Source of the DNA: Pseudotabrizicola formosa
GTDB lineage: Bacteria; Pseudomonadota; Alphaproteobacteria; Rhodobacterales; Rhodobacteraceae
Length of the DNA: 64,000 bases
Reading direction: 5' to 3'
Assembly: GCF_002900965.1 (NCBI RefSeq)
Contig: NZ_PJOM01000001.1
Location: 124,001 to 188,000, forward strand
Part shown: positions 37,528 through 46,561 of the stretch, in pieces
Numbering within the stretch: the first letter of the stretch is position 1
Layout: each line of letters starts with the position of its first letter
Program-made: the position numbers and the translations under genes
The notes under the pieces: generated by a model
Database searches by the model: none
Told to the model about the DNA's origin: nothing
What the model saw: only the letters and a program-made list of their open reading frames with translations

Positions 37528-38111
37528 TTTTCCGTTGCCTTCACATCCATCTGTTGGCGCAAGCGGTCGAGCGCCAATCGTATCCGCGACTTAATGGTGC
37601 CAAGCGGCAACCCGGTTTCTGCGGCAATCTCGCTGTGCGACAGATCGCCGAAATAGGCCCGTTCGATCAGAACCCGCTGCTTGAGCGGAAGCTGCGCCAG
37701 TGCCACGCCCAGCCTTTCGGTTTCTTGCTGCGCCTCGAACACCTCGGCCTGATCGGGTTCAGGCTCTGGCCCCCAAGGCAGGTCTTCCGGTTCGGGGCGG
37801 CGCGATTTGCGCAGCGCATCAATCCGCCGGTTGCGGGCGATGGTAAACACCCAGGTGGCAACAGAGGCCCGCTCTGCATCAAACAGCCGCGCCTTTTGCC
37901 ACAGCGTCGCCATCACATCTTGCGCACATTCCTCGGCCAAGGCCTCGGAGGCACCAGACTTCATCAGGAACGCCTTCACCCTTGGGGCGAAATGTCGGAA
38001 CAACGCGGCAAAGGCCGCCCTGTCCTGATGGTCGCGCACCCGGAACACCAGGGCCGACCAATCTGTCTGTTCGACATCCGCTGCCAAGCGCAAACTTCCT
38101 TTTCGTCGCAT
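37524..38111 (-). CDS. rpoE: ECF sigma factor RpoE (singlet-oxygen response)
   Basis: 195 aa group-4 sigma factor. Region 2 is AFAALFRHFAPRVKAFLMKSGASEALAEECAQDVMATLWQKA with the -10-binding SVATWVFTIARNRRIDALRK. Region 4 is LPLKQRVLIERAYFGDLSHSEIAAETGLPLGTIKSRIRLALDRLR. It is very close to R. sphaeroides RpoE as I remember it. ATG 38111 is chosen by length and because the predicted promoter at 38197-38226 would leave earlier in-frame ATGs (38177-38249) at or before the transcript start. AGGA precedes it. Divergent from its probable target operon. Confidence 0.92.
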   Translation of the reverse strand: MRRKGSLRLAADVEQTDWSALVFRVRDHQDRAAFAALFRHFAPRVKAFLMKSGASEALAEECAQDVMATLWQKARLFDAERASVATWVFTIARNRRIDALRKSRRPEPEDLPWGPEPEPDQAEVFEAQQETERLGVALAQLPLKQRVLIERAYFGDLSHSEIAAETGLPLGTIKSRIRLALDRLRQQMDVKATEK

Positions 38112-38196
38112 AGCCCTGTCCTGACCCGCAGCATAGGGCTGTGGTCTGACCAGTGCATCCGCAATATTGGGGTCCATGGCATCAAACATCATAACC

Positions 38197-38226
38197 TGTC
38201 TACGCAGCACGGGCCTGCCCGGATCA
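38197..38226 (-). promoter_or_regulatory. Putative RpoE-dependent promoter of rpoE-chrR
   Basis: On the minus strand TGATCC (38226-38221), an 18-base spacer and TAGACA (38202-38197). TGATCC is the -35 element recalled for R. sphaeroides RpoE promoters; the -10 is a looser match. This would give autoregulation. Confidence 0.55.
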
Positions 38227-38287
38227 CATTTGGGACATCCGTCTTTCACAATGCCGGTTCACGCTCTGCCGTGGCGAAATGCGCGCT

Positions 38288-38316
38288 GGTGATCCGTCGG
38301 CGGTTCTGTACGTATA
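38288..38316 (+). promoter_or_regulatory. Putative RpoE-dependent promoter of the amine oxidase operon
   Basis: TGATCC (38288-38293), a 17-base spacer and TATATC (38311-38316), 30 bases before the ATG at 38346. The same -35 element lies on the opposite strand for rpoE, 62 bp away. Confidence 0.6.
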
Positions 38317-38345
38317 TCCAACCAAAGCACAGTGAAAGCCGCCCC

Positions 38346-39638
38346 ATGCCATTTGAGACCATCGCCTCCGCCCCGCGCCGCATTGCCATCATCGGGGGAG
38401 GCATTTCGGGCATGTCGGCCGCGCATATGCTGGGCGACACCAATCAGGTTGTCCTGTTCGAGGCCGCGGGGCGTCTGGGCGGGCATGCCCGTACCGTGAT
38501 GGCGGGAAAGCATGGCGACCAGCCGGTGGATACCGGATTCATCGTTTTCAACACCGTGAACTATCCGCATCTGGTGGCCCTGTTCGACAAGCTGGCGGTG
38601 CCGGTCGCCAAAAGCCAGATGAGCTTTGGGGCCAGCATTGACGGTGGCCGCATCGAATATGCGTTGGCCAGTCTGGACACGCTGTTTGCGCAGCGCCGGA
38701 ACCTGCTGAACCCCAAGTTCATCGGCATGATCCGCGATATCCTGCACTTCAACAAGCACGCGGTGGCCCTGGCCAAACCCGGCATGGTGATCCGGGATCT
38801 GCTGGCCGCGCTTGGCACCGGCGATTATTTCCGCGACTATTACATCACGCCGTTTTCGGGTGCCATCTGGTCTACCCCCACCAAGGGCATTCTGGATTTC
38901 CCTGCCGATGCGATGATCCGGTTTTTCGACAACCACCGCCTGCTGCACACCGAAGGCCAGCACCAATGGTACACCGTACAGGGCGGGTCGGTGCAATATG
39001 TGCAGCGCCTGCAGGCGTCGCTGGCGCGGCAGGGCGTGGACCTGCGGCTGGGCGCGGGGGTGGCCGGGGTGCGGCGGCAGGATGGCATGGTCCACGTCCG
39101 GGCGCAGGGCGCGGAATGGGAGGCTTTTGACCATGTGATCTTTGCCACCCATTCGGACGACACCCTGTCGCTCCTGTCGGATGCGACGCCGGCGGAACGC
39201 GCCACGCTGGGCGCCATCCGCTATCAACCGAATGAGGCGGTGTTGCACCGCGATGAGTCTCTGATGCCAAAGCGGCGCAAGACCTGGTCCAGCTGGGCCT
39301 ATGTCGAACCAAAGGGCGGGCCGGGCGAACGGATCGACCTGACCTATTGGATGAACAGCCTGCAGCCGATTCCGCAGGATGACCCGCATTTCGTGACGCT
39401 CAACAGCAACCGCGCGATCCGGGAAGAGCTGATCTATGACAGCACGATTTTCCGCCACCCGGTCTATGATGCAGCGGCCTTGTCCGCCCAAACGGCCATC
39501 CGTCAGATGAATGGCACTGCGAACACCTGGTTCTGTGGGGCCTGGATGAAGAACGGCTTTCATGAGGACGGCATTGCCAGTGCGGTTGATGTGGTTGCCG
39601 CGCTGGGTCAGCGCAGCGCCTCTGGCGTGGCAGCATGA
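38346..39638 (+). CDS. FAD-dependent amine oxidase-like protein of the RpoE regulon
   Basis: 430 aa. FAD motif RRIAIIGGGISGMSAAHML, then VVLFEAAGRLGGHARTV and DTGFIVFN; C-terminal WFCGAWMKNGFHEDGIASAVDVV contacts FAD. This matches the COG2907 flavoprotein that heads the RpoE-dependent operon in R. sphaeroides (recalled as RSP_1091), linked there to lipid modification under singlet oxygen. The ATG 38346 lies 30 bases after the putative -10; longer in-frame extension over rpoE is an artefact. It overlaps DUF1365 by four bases. Confidence 0.9.
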   Translation: MPFETIASAPRRIAIIGGGISGMSAAHMLGDTNQVVLFEAAGRLGGHARTVMAGKHGDQPVDTGFIVFNTVNYPHLVALFDKLAVPVAKSQMSFGASIDGGRIEYALASLDTLFAQRRNLLNPKFIGMIRDILHFNKHAVALAKPGMVIRDLLAALGTGDYFRDYYITPFSGAIWSTPTKGILDFPADAMIRFFDNHRLLHTEGQHQWYTVQGGSVQYVQRLQASLARQGVDLRLGAGVAGVRRQDGMVHVRAQGAEWEAFDHVIFATHSDDTLSLLSDATPAERATLGAIRYQPNEAVLHRDESLMPKRRKTWSSWAYVEPKGGPGERIDLTYWMNSLQPIPQDDPHFVTLNSNRAIREELIYDSTIFRHPVYDAAALSAQTAIRQMNGTANTWFCGAWMKNGFHEDGIASAVDVVAALGQRSASGVAA

Positions 39639-40387
39639 CGGTTGACCTGATCCATGGCGAAACCTTCCACGGCCGCAAAGGCGCAATCCGCAACAGCTTT
39701 CGCTACACCGTGGATTATGTCGCCCTCGATGCCGAAGCCCTGGTGTCCGGGCCTGCCTTGTTCGGCCGCAACCGGCGCAATCTGACCGCGCTCTGGGACA
39801 GCGATCACGGTGGCCCGCCGGGGCAGGGCAGGGGGGCCGCCTGGGTACGCGATGTGCTGGCCGCCCATGGCCTGCCCGCGCCCGCCCGCATCCTGCTGAT
39901 GGCGCAACCGCGCGTTTTGGGTCATGTGTTCAACCCGGTATCGTTCTGGCTGTGTCATGACGCGGCGGGCGATCTGCGGGTGGTGATTGCAGAAGTGTCG
40001 AACACCTATGGGGACCGGCACTCCTATCTGGCCCACCACGACACCCACGGCCCCATCACCCGCGAAGACACGCTGCAGGCGCGCAAGATCTTTTACGTCT
40101 CCCCCTTCCAGCCGATCGAGGGGGACTATGCCTTTCGTTTCGACATCACGGCAGACCGTATCGGCATCTGGATCGATTACACCACCCCCGGAGGCGGGCT
40201 GTTCACCAACCTGATTGGCCGCCGCGTGCCGCTGACCAATGCCGCCATCCTGCGCGCCTGCCTGCGTCGCCCGCTCGGGTCGCGCCGGGTATTGGCGCTG
40301 ATCCATTGGCAGGCGCTGAAACTGGCGCTCAAAGGGGTGAAATTCCGCAGCCACCCGAAACCTCCTGCCGAAGACGTCAGCAGATGA
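39635..40387 (+). CDS. DUF1365 protein
   Basis: 250 aa, DUF1365 family: IHGETFHGRKGAIRNSFRYTVDYVALD, LLMAQPRVLGHVFNPVSFWLCHD, EVSNTYGDRHSYL, KIFYVSPFQPIEGDY. No catalytic residues are known. The family is constantly found with COG2907 flavoproteins and cyclopropane-fatty-acid-synthase-like methyltransferases, suggesting lipid modification. Four-base overlaps on both sides show tight coupling. Confidence 0.92.
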   Translation: MTVDLIHGETFHGRKGAIRNSFRYTVDYVALDAEALVSGPALFGRNRRNLTALWDSDHGGPPGQGRGAAWVRDVLAAHGLPAPARILLMAQPRVLGHVFNPVSFWLCHDAAGDLRVVIAEVSNTYGDRHSYLAHHDTHGPITREDTLQARKIFYVSPFQPIEGDYAFRFDITADRIGIWIDYTTPGGGLFTNLIGRRVPLTNAAILRACLRRPLGSRRVLALIHWQALKLALKGVKFRSHPKPPAEDVSR

Positions 40388-41637
40388 CCCCGAAGGTCGC
40401 GCTCTGGCCGTGGTCCTTGTTTGCGGCGATGATCGCGGCTGCGGGCCTGCCGATCTATATCCATGCGCCGAAGTTCTATGTCGACAGCTATGGCACCGGC
40501 CTGACCGCGCTCGGGCTGACCCTCGCCGCCCTGCGGCTGATTGACGTGGTGCAAGACCCTCTGCTGGGCTGGTTGGCCGAAGCCGGGCGCAAACGCCGTG
40601 CCACGCTGGTCTGGGGTGCTGCGATGATCATGGCCTTTGCGATGACGGGTCTGTTCGCCGTCACGCCACCCATCGCCCCGCTGGCATGGTTTGCGGTGAC
40701 GCTGATCCTGCTGTTCAGCGGGTTTTCCTTCCTGACCATCGTGTTTTATGCCCAAGGCGTGGACAAGGCAGCGCAGCTTGGCCCCAAGGGCCATTTCCGG
40801 CTGGCCGGTTGGCGCGAGACCGGCTCGCTGCTTGGCGTCTCGGTCGCGGCCGTCGCCCCTGTGGCGCTGGGCAGCCTGACCGCCAGCCCCTTCACCGGTT
40901 TTGCCGCAGGCTTTGCCGTCCTCGCACTGGTGGCCACCCTTGCCATGCGCGGCGAATGGGGCAGCGCCTCCCGGCAAGCCACCGACACGCCCACCGCCGA
41001 TCTGTCGCTGTTCCGGCCCATCCTCGCCGATCCGCTGGCCCGCCGCCTGCTGCTCATCGCGCTTTTGAATGCCGCACCTGTTGCCGTCACCTCCACGCTG
41101 TTCCTGTTTTTCGTCGAAAGCCGCCTGAATGCCCCCGGGCTTGAAGGACCGCTCTTGCTGCTGTTCTTCCTCTCCGCCGCCGCCTCGGCACCGGTCTGGA
41201 GCCGCAGTGCCGCCCGCTTCGGTGCAAAGCGCAGCCTGCTCGCCGCCATGGCGCTGGCCATCGCGGCCTTCCTCTGGGCCGTGGCGCTGCGAGAGGGGGA
41301 TATCATCCCCTTTGCCCTGATCTGCGCCGCCTCCGGTGCGGCGCTGGGGGCAGACCTCACCCTGCTGCCCGCCCTTTTCGCCCGCCGTCTTGGGCGCTTG
41401 GGCAAGGGGGAAGGGGCCGCCTTCGGGCTGTGGTCCTTCATGTCGAAACTCTCTCTGGCCCTTGCCGCCGCCAGCCTGCTGCCAGCCTTGCAGGCCGCAG
41501 GCTTCACCCCCGGCACTGAAAACACCCAAGAGGCGCTTTTTGCGCTGACGCTGCTCTATGCCGCCTTGCCCTGCGCGCTCAAACTGCTGGCGATCACCCT
41601 GCTGGCCTTTACCGAAACCGACGAGGCCACCGCATAG
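40384..41637 (+). CDS. MFS transporter, GPH (sugar/cation symporter)-like
   Basis: 417 aa with about 11-12 membrane helices. The first cytoplasmic loop has RLIDVVQDPLLGWLAEAGRKRRATLVWG, the MFS_2/GPH signature D-P-x-x-G-x-x-A-D variant. It overlaps the DUF1365 gene (ATGA) and holds the position of the GPH transporter in the R. sphaeroides RpoE operon. The substrate is unknown; export or flipping of a lipid precursor is only a guess. Confidence 0.88.
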   Translation: MTPKVALWPWSLFAAMIAAAGLPIYIHAPKFYVDSYGTGLTALGLTLAALRLIDVVQDPLLGWLAEAGRKRRATLVWGAAMIMAFAMTGLFAVTPPIAPLAWFAVTLILLFSGFSFLTIVFYAQGVDKAAQLGPKGHFRLAGWRETGSLLGVSVAAVAPVALGSLTASPFTGFAAGFAVLALVATLAMRGEWGSASRQATDTPTADLSLFRPILADPLARRLLLIALLNAAPVAVTSTLFLFFVESRLNAPGLEGPLLLLFFLSAAASAPVWSRSAARFGAKRSLLAAMALAIAAFLWAVALREGDIIPFALICAASGAALGADLTLLPALFARRLGRLGKGEGAAFGLWSFMSKLSLALAAASLLPALQAAGFTPGTENTQEALFALTLLYAALPCALKLLAITLLAFTETDEATA

Positions 41638-41773
41638 GGCTTGACCCGGGGGCCACTGCGGCCGAACCTCTGGGTAAGGGTCTGGTGTGTCTGAAGACAA
41701 ACGGAACCATCACCAACCTGCCCCCGTTGACGCAGGCGCGCGCCGCAGGGGCAGGATGAAGGAGATACACAAG

Positions 41774-42511
41774 ATGAGAGACTGGACCGGAAAACGCTAT
41801 TGGCTTGTGGGCGCCTCTGAAGGGCTGGGGCTGGCCCTTGCGCAAATGCTGTCCCGTGCCGGGGCCGAGGTGATCCTGTCCGCCCGCTCGCAAGACCGGC
41901 TGGATGCAGCCGTGGCCACATTGGCCGGCAAGGGCAGCGCCGTTGCCTGTGACGTTGCTGACCGTGCTTCGGTGCAAGCGGCGGCGGATCAGATCGGCCC
42001 GGTTGATGGTGTGGTCTATCTGGCCGGTGTCTACTGGCCCACCAAGGCGCAGGAGTGGAAGGCCGAAGAGGTCGAGGCGATGTGCGACGTCAACTTCACC
42101 GGTTGCGCCCGCGTGATCGGCGCGGTGCTGCCCGGCATGGTGGCGCGCGGCAGCGGGCATGTGGTCATCACCGGCTCGCTTTCGGGCTTTCGCGGATTGC
42201 CGGGATCCATCGGCTATACCGCGTCCAAGGCCGGGGTCATGTCGCTGGCGGAATGCCTCTACGCCGATCTGCGTGACTCTGGCATTGATGTGCAGGTGGC
42301 CAATCCCGGCTTCATCCGCACCCGCCTGACCGACAAGAATGAATTCACCATGCCCTTCCTGATGGAACCGGACCAGGCCGCGCGCGAGATGTTCGAACAT
42401 ATGAACAGCGATTCGTTCAAGAAAAGCTTCCCGCTGGTGTTTTCCTGGGTGTTCAGACTGTCGCAATTCCTGCCCGACTGGGCCTATTACCGGATCTTCG
42501 CCCGCAAATAG
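41774..42511 (+). CDS. Short-chain dehydrogenase/reductase
   Basis: 245 aa SDR. Cofactor motif RYWLVGASEGLGLALAQML (G-x-x-x-G-x-G), VYLAGVY in place of NNAG, catalytic Ser in VVITGSLSGF, and Y-x-x-x-K in GYTASKAGVM. ATG 41774 has AAGGAG at 13-8 bases; two upstream in-frame ATGs are less well placed. It lies 136 bases behind the MFS gene on the same strand and converges on rsmB. In R. sphaeroides the same operon includes, as I recall, an additional small gene between transporter and SDR; none is present here. Confidence 0.9.
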   Translation: MRDWTGKRYWLVGASEGLGLALAQMLSRAGAEVILSARSQDRLDAAVATLAGKGSAVACDVADRASVQAAADQIGPVDGVVYLAGVYWPTKAQEWKAEEVEAMCDVNFTGCARVIGAVLPGMVARGSGHVVITGSLSGFRGLPGSIGYTASKAGVMSLAECLYADLRDSGIDVQVANPGFIRTRLTDKNEFTMPFLMEPDQAAREMFEHMNSDSFKKSFPLVFSWVFRLSQFLPDWAYYRIFARK

Positions 42512-42518
42512 CGCCCTG

Positions 42519-43760
42519 TCAGGCAGCAATCAGCGTGGCGATGAAAAACCCATCCATCCCGCCCCAGTAATCAGGGCGCAGCCGGACCCCGCCCTGTGCT
42601 GTCACCCATTCCGGTGGCAACCACGGCAGGGCAGGGGGCACAACCTTCAGCGACGGATGGCGCAGCAGCGCCGCCGTCAGCTGATCCTCGCCCTCCGCGG
42701 GCAGCAGCGAACAGGTGCAATAGACCAGCCGGCCGCCGGGTTTCAGCCAGCCAAGCGCCCGGTCCAGCAGGGCGGCCTGCAACGCGACCAACCCCTCAAC
42801 CTCTGATCCGTCCTTGATGAAGGGCAGGTCTGGGTGGCGGCGCAGCGTGCCCGTTGCCGAACAGGGTGCGTCCAGCAGGATCGCGTCAAACCCTGCATCG
42901 GGGTGCCAATGCAGCGCATCGGCCACCACCAGCTGCGCGCTCAGCCCGGTGCGGGCCAGGTTTTCCGCAACCCGCGCCATGCGCGGGGCCGAGATATCCA
43001 GCGCCGTCACCACCGCCCCGGCATCTGCCAATTGCAGCGTCTTGCCCCCCGGCGCGGCGCAGACATCCAGCACCGCCTCACCCTTTTGCACGCCCATCAG
43101 CCGCACGGCCATGGCAGCGGCCGCATCCTGCACCCACCAGTCGCCCTGGTCATATCCCGGCAACTGCGTGATCTGACCCGGCGCTGCCAGACGGATGCTG
43201 CCCGACGGCAACCTCGTGCCCTCCGGCAAGGCCAGCGCCCCGGCTTTCGGCGTCACGTCCACCGGGGGCACTTGCGCCTGCACCGCCTCGATGGCGTTCA
43301 CCGCGTCGCGCCCATGGGCATGAACCAAGGGCTGGCGAATCCAGCGTGGCATCTGCGGCGCGGGCAGCGCGGACAGATCCAGCGTCTCCGGCAGGGCCCG
43401 CAGCACCGCATTCACCAGACCCGACAGATGGGTGGTGCGTTTGCCGCGCCGTGCCAGCGCCACCGCCTCATTCACCACGCCATGGGCTGCCGCGCCATCG
43501 GCGCGCTCCCACACCGCCAGCCGCAGGATGTTCAGCACCGCCAAAGGCGGCGTCTTGCGCAACAAGGGCCGCAACACCCGGTCAATCCGGTCCAGCTGGC
43601 GCAGCACCTGCGCCGCCAGACGTTCGGCCCGCGCCCGGTCCGGCCCCGACAGACCCTCGGGCAGCACCACCTGTGACAGCATCTGCCCGTCGCCCAGAAC
43701 CGCGTTCAGCACCCCCACGGCGGCGCTGCGTGCGGTCACGCTGTCTGATCCGGCTTTCAT
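42519..43760 (-). CDS. rsmB: 16S rRNA (cytosine-5-)-methyltransferase RsmB
   Basis: 413 aa. The N-terminal NusB-like domain (AAVGVLNAVLGDGQMLSQ, RAERLAAQVLRQLDRID) precedes the methyltransferase domain: VLDVCAAPGGKTLQLAD (SAM), DAPCSATGTLRRHPD (motif IV Cys) and LVYCTCSLLPAEGEDQ (motif VI catalytic Cys). It methylates C967 of 16S rRNA. Divergent from the DUF1674 gene with a 72-bp gap. Confidence 0.95.
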   Translation of the reverse strand: MKAGSDSVTARSAAVGVLNAVLGDGQMLSQVVLPEGLSGPDRARAERLAAQVLRQLDRIDRVLRPLLRKTPPLAVLNILRLAVWERADGAAAHGVVNEAVALARRGKRTTHLSGLVNAVLRALPETLDLSALPAPQMPRWIRQPLVHAHGRDAVNAIEAVQAQVPPVDVTPKAGALALPEGTRLPSGSIRLAAPGQITQLPGYDQGDWWVQDAAAAMAVRLMGVQKGEAVLDVCAAPGGKTLQLADAGAVVTALDISAPRMARVAENLARTGLSAQLVVADALHWHPDAGFDAILLDAPCSATGTLRRHPDLPFIKDGSEVEGLVALQAALLDRALGWLKPGGRLVYCTCSLLPAEGEDQLTAALLRHPSLKVVPPALPWLPPEWVTAQGGVRLRPDYWGGMDGFFIATLIAA

Positions 43761-43832
43761 CCTGCGACGTCCCTGCTTCTTGTCTCGCTGGCCAAAGGCC
43801 GTATATCAAGAACCACAGACAGGAAAGCCGCC

Positions 43833-44015
43833 ATGACCGATACAGACGCCACGCCAGACCTTCCCCCCGCTGCACAGCGCGCCCTTGCCGAAGCGGCAGA
43901 GCGTCGGCGGCAGGCCGAAGCCTTGGTGCTGCCAACGGAACTTGGGGGCCGCAAGGGCCCCGAACCCGTCCGCTACGGCGACTGGGAGAAAAAGGGTCTG
44001 GCCATCGATTTTTGA
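43833..44015 (+). CDS. DUF1674 protein, succinate dehydrogenase assembly factor 4-like
   Basis: 60 aa. The conserved DUF1674 end GGRKGPEPVRYGDWEKKGLAIDF is complete, which identifies it despite its size. Eukaryotic SDHAF4 homologues bind flavinylated SdhA before complex II assembly; the same role here is by homology. ATG 43833 follows ACAGGAAAGCCGCC. It converges on the 44028 gene. Confidence 0.92.
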   Translation: MTDTDATPDLPPAAQRALAEAAERRRQAEALVLPTELGGRKGPEPVRYGDWEKKGLAIDF

Positions 44016-44027
44016 TCCTGCTGCGGC

Positions 44028-44390
44028 TCAGCGCAAGCGGAAGGACGCCGAACTGCCCGCACCCTTGTCGACGGTAAAGCGAAGGTCACGCCCATCCCGT
44101 GTCTCGACCAGCTGACAGTTGAACGGAATCGCATAGCCGCTCCAGTCCATGTCGCGGCAGAAATACCCGTCTTCCCAGCGCCAGGTGCCACTGATGGCCC
44201 AGCCCAGGGCGGTGCCGTTGATCTTGCCGTCCGGCGTGACCTTCAGGGTCAGATTGTACAGCCCGATGCGCAGATCCTTGTCCTTGACCAGCGAGAGGAA
44301 CTGATCCTTGTCGCGCACCGGTGAATAATCGTTGGCCTGCGCCAGACCGGGCAGGATCACCATCAGGACCGCAAACAGAAACCGTCGCAT
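44028..44390 (-). CDS. Small exported protein of unknown function
   Basis: 120 aa with signal peptide MRRFLFAVLMVILPGLAQA. The mature part is beta-rich: LRIGLYNLTLKVTPDGKINGTALGW, SGTWRWEDGYFCRDMDWSG, NCQLVETRDGRDLRFTVDKG, with two cysteines. Proteins of this sort are found in Rhodobacteraceae without known function. ATG 44390 has GGGGGCAAAGA upstream. Confidence 0.8.
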   Translation of the reverse strand: MRRFLFAVLMVILPGLAQANDYSPVRDKDQFLSLVKDKDLRIGLYNLTLKVTPDGKINGTALGWAISGTWRWEDGYFCRDMDWSGYAIPFNCQLVETRDGRDLRFTVDKGAGSSASFRLR

Positions 44391-44457
44391 TCTTTGCCCC
44401 CGTGTTCAACGCATCTGGTATACGCAGGCTTGCAGGTTTTGGTTCACAACGGATGAA

Positions 44458-45267
44458 TTATATACCCAGAACATCCATCATATCATAGTGCCCGGGTTTC
44501 TGGTCCTGCCCCCACAACGCCGCGCGCAGCGCACCCCGGGCAAAAATCGCCCGGTCGGTGGCCAGATGGCGCAGCACGATCCGCTCGCCATCGGCGGCAA
44601 AGATCACATCATGTTCGCCCACCACATCACCGCCGCGAATCGCCGAAAACCCGATGGTTCCCCGCTCCCTTGCGCCGGTCATTCCGTCGCGGCCCGACAC
44701 CATGGCCGCGTCCAGCGTGACCCCGCGCCCCTCTGCCGCGGCCTGCCCCAGCATCAGGGCGGTGCCCGAGGGCGCATCCACCTTCATCCGGTGATGCGCC
44801 TCCACCACCTCGACATCCCAATCGGCATCCAGCGCCTGCGCCACCTTCTGCGTCAGCCGGACCAGCAGGTTCACCCCCAGGCTCATGTTGCCGGCCCGCA
44901 CGATCACCGCATGCCGCGCCGCCGCCTCAAGGGCCGCGATATCCGCAGCGGTCAGCCCGGTGGTGCCGATCACATGCACCGCCCGGGCCTGCGCGGCCAG
45001 AGCGGCAAATTCCACGCTGGCGGCGGGCGCGGTAAAGTCGATCACGCCCTGCGCCTGCGCAAAAACCTCGAGCGGGTCATCGGTCACCAACACGCCCAAA
45101 GGGCTGCCGCCCAGACAGTCGCCCGCATCGCGCCCGATCCAGGCGTGGCCCGGTCGTTCCAGACAGCCCACCAGTCGCGCCTTGCCCGACCCGGCAATCG
45201 TGCGGATCAGCATCTGCCCCATCCGGCCCGACGCCCCTGTCACCACCAACCCCGGCAGATTCTGCAT
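44458..45267 (-). CDS. dapB: 4-hydroxy-tetrahydrodipicolinate reductase
   Basis: 269 aa. NAD(P) motif [36 protein letters not shown], substrate motif [42 protein letters not shown]. It catalyses the second dedicated step of lysine/meso-diaminopimelate synthesis. Two ATGs (45273, 45267) compete; AAGGA is better spaced for 45267. The reading frame continues open far upstream through rbfA but that part is an antisense artefact. Divergent from rbfA. Confidence 0.96.
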   Translation of the reverse strand: MQNLPGLVVTGASGRMGQMLIRTIAGSGKARLVGCLERPGHAWIGRDAGDCLGGSPLGVLVTDDPLEVFAQAQGVIDFTAPAASVEFAALAAQARAVHVIGTTGLTAADIAALEAAARHAVIVRAGNMSLGVNLLVRLTQKVAQALDADWDVEVVEAHHRMKVDAPSGTALMLGQAAAEGRGVTLDAAMVSGRDGMTGARERGTIGFSAIRGGDVVGEHDVIFAADGERIVLRHLATDRAIFARGALRAALWGQDQKPGHYDMMDVLGI

Positions 45268-45375
45268 GGTCATTTCCTTTTTGCCGCCCGTTCCGCCGGC
45301 GCGGTGTAGCGCGAAGGCGCGCGGGGCAAAAGCCCGCCGTTGCGGGGCGATCAAAAACAGCTTACATGCCCCGCT

Positions 45376-45828
45376 ATGTCGAACAAACGCAATTCTCAGG
45401 GCGATGGCCCCAATCAACGCCAGCTGCGCGTCGGCGAACTGATCCGCCGGACGCTGGCCGATGTGCTCAACCGGGCCGAAATCCATGATCCCGACCTGAA
45501 CCGCATGTCGATCACGGTGGGCGAAGTCTCGGTCTCCAATGACCTCAAGGTCGCCACGGTTTACGTGATGCCGTTGATGGGCTCTGTCCCGGTCGAAGAC
45601 GCCATCGCGGCCCTCGCCCGGAACAAGGGTGAGCTGCGCCACCGCGTCGCGTCGCAACTGACGCTGAAATTCGCGCCCGATCTGCGCTTCCGCCCGGATG
45701 AAACCTTTGACCGGCTGGACGAAACCCGCCGCCTGTTCTCGGACCCGAAGGTGGTCAAGGATCTGTCCGCCCCGGATGAAGACGATGCTGCGCCAGAGGG
45801 TGGCACGCCCCCCGACCGGGACGCCTGA
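45376..45828 (+). CDS. rbfA: 30S ribosome-binding factor A
   Basis: 150 aa. RbfA fold: [85 protein letters not shown], then an acidic tail (about residues 135-150). It is needed for 16S rRNA maturation and cold adaptation. ATG 45376. First in an rbfA-DUF2233-truB transcript, with gaps of 4 and 3 bases. Confidence 0.95.
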   Translation: MSNKRNSQGDGPNQRQLRVGELIRRTLADVLNRAEIHDPDLNRMSITVGEVSVSNDLKVATVYVMPLMGSVPVEDAIAALARNKGELRHRVASQLTLKFAPDLRFRPDETFDRLDETRRLFSDPKVVKDLSAPDEDDAAPEGGTPPDRDA

Positions 45829-45832
45829 GCCG

Positions 45833-46558
45833 ATGCTGCGCCTCGCCGCCCTCTTTGCGCTCCTGATGCCGCAGGTGGCTGGTGCCACCTCCTGCGAAAC
45901 GGTGCGCTTTGAAGGCAGTTCTTTCACGATGTGCGAAGTGGGCACGGATGAGGATCTGCGCCTGTTCCACACCGGCCCCTCTGGCCCGCTGGGCAGCTTT
46001 TCTGCGGTGAACAACGCGCTGGCCGCCGAGGGCAAGACCCTGGGCTTTGCCATGAATGCGGGCATGTATCACGAGGATCGTGCGCCGGTGGGCCTGTTCG
46101 TCGAAAATGGCGTCGAGCAATCGGCCATTGTCACCGCCGAAGGTCCGGGCAATTTTGGCCTGCTGCCGAATGGCGTGTTCTGCATCGGTGACAGGTTCCG
46201 TGTGGTGGAAAGCCGCGCCTTTGCCGCCAACCCGCCCGCCTGCCGCTTTGCCACGCAATCCGGCCCGATGCTGGTCTTGGATGGCGCATTGCACCCCCGT
46301 CTGATTCCCGACAGTGACAGCACCTATATCCGCAATGGCGTGGGGGTCAGCGCCGATGGCGCGCGGGCCGTCTTCGTGATCTCGAATGATCAGGTGAACT
46401 TTCACCGCTTTGCGCGGTTTTTCCGCGACGCGCTGGGCCTGCCAGATGCGCTGTATTTCGACGGAAAGATCTCGCGGCTTTATGCGCCTTCCATCCGCCG
46501 CAACGATTTTGGCTTTGCCATGGGGCCGATGGTCGGCACCGTCATCAACAGGAACTGA
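45833..46558 (+). CDS. Phosphodiester glycosidase (DUF2233/NAGPA-like) family protein
   Basis: 241 aa, signal peptide [20 protein letters not shown], so probably periplasmic. Family motifs: [81 protein letters not shown]. Relatives remove sugar phosphodiesters (NAGPA) or cleave GlcNAc residues; the bacterial substrate is unknown. It sits between rbfA and truB, an insertion in this order that I recall from Rhodobacterales. Confidence 0.88.
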   Translation: MLRLAALFALLMPQVAGATSCETVRFEGSSFTMCEVGTDEDLRLFHTGPSGPLGSFSAVNNALAAEGKTLGFAMNAGMYHEDRAPVGLFVENGVEQSAIVTAEGPGNFGLLPNGVFCIGDRFRVVESRAFAANPPACRFATQSGPMLVLDGALHPRLIPDSDSTYIRNGVGVSADGARAVFVISNDQVNFHRFARFFRDALGLPDALYFDGKISRLYAPSIRRNDFGFAMGPMVGTVINRN

Positions 46559-46561
46559 GCC

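Noticed and set aside
37554-38345. N-terminal extension of the flavin amine oxidase over rpoE
   Set aside because: Antisense to rpoE; the FAD motif begins right after ATG 38346, which sits just behind a TGATCC promoter.
45268-46065. Long N-terminal extension of dapB
   Set aside because: The frame stays open through rbfA on the other strand, but the DapB start with NAD motif and a Shine-Dalgarno is at 45267.
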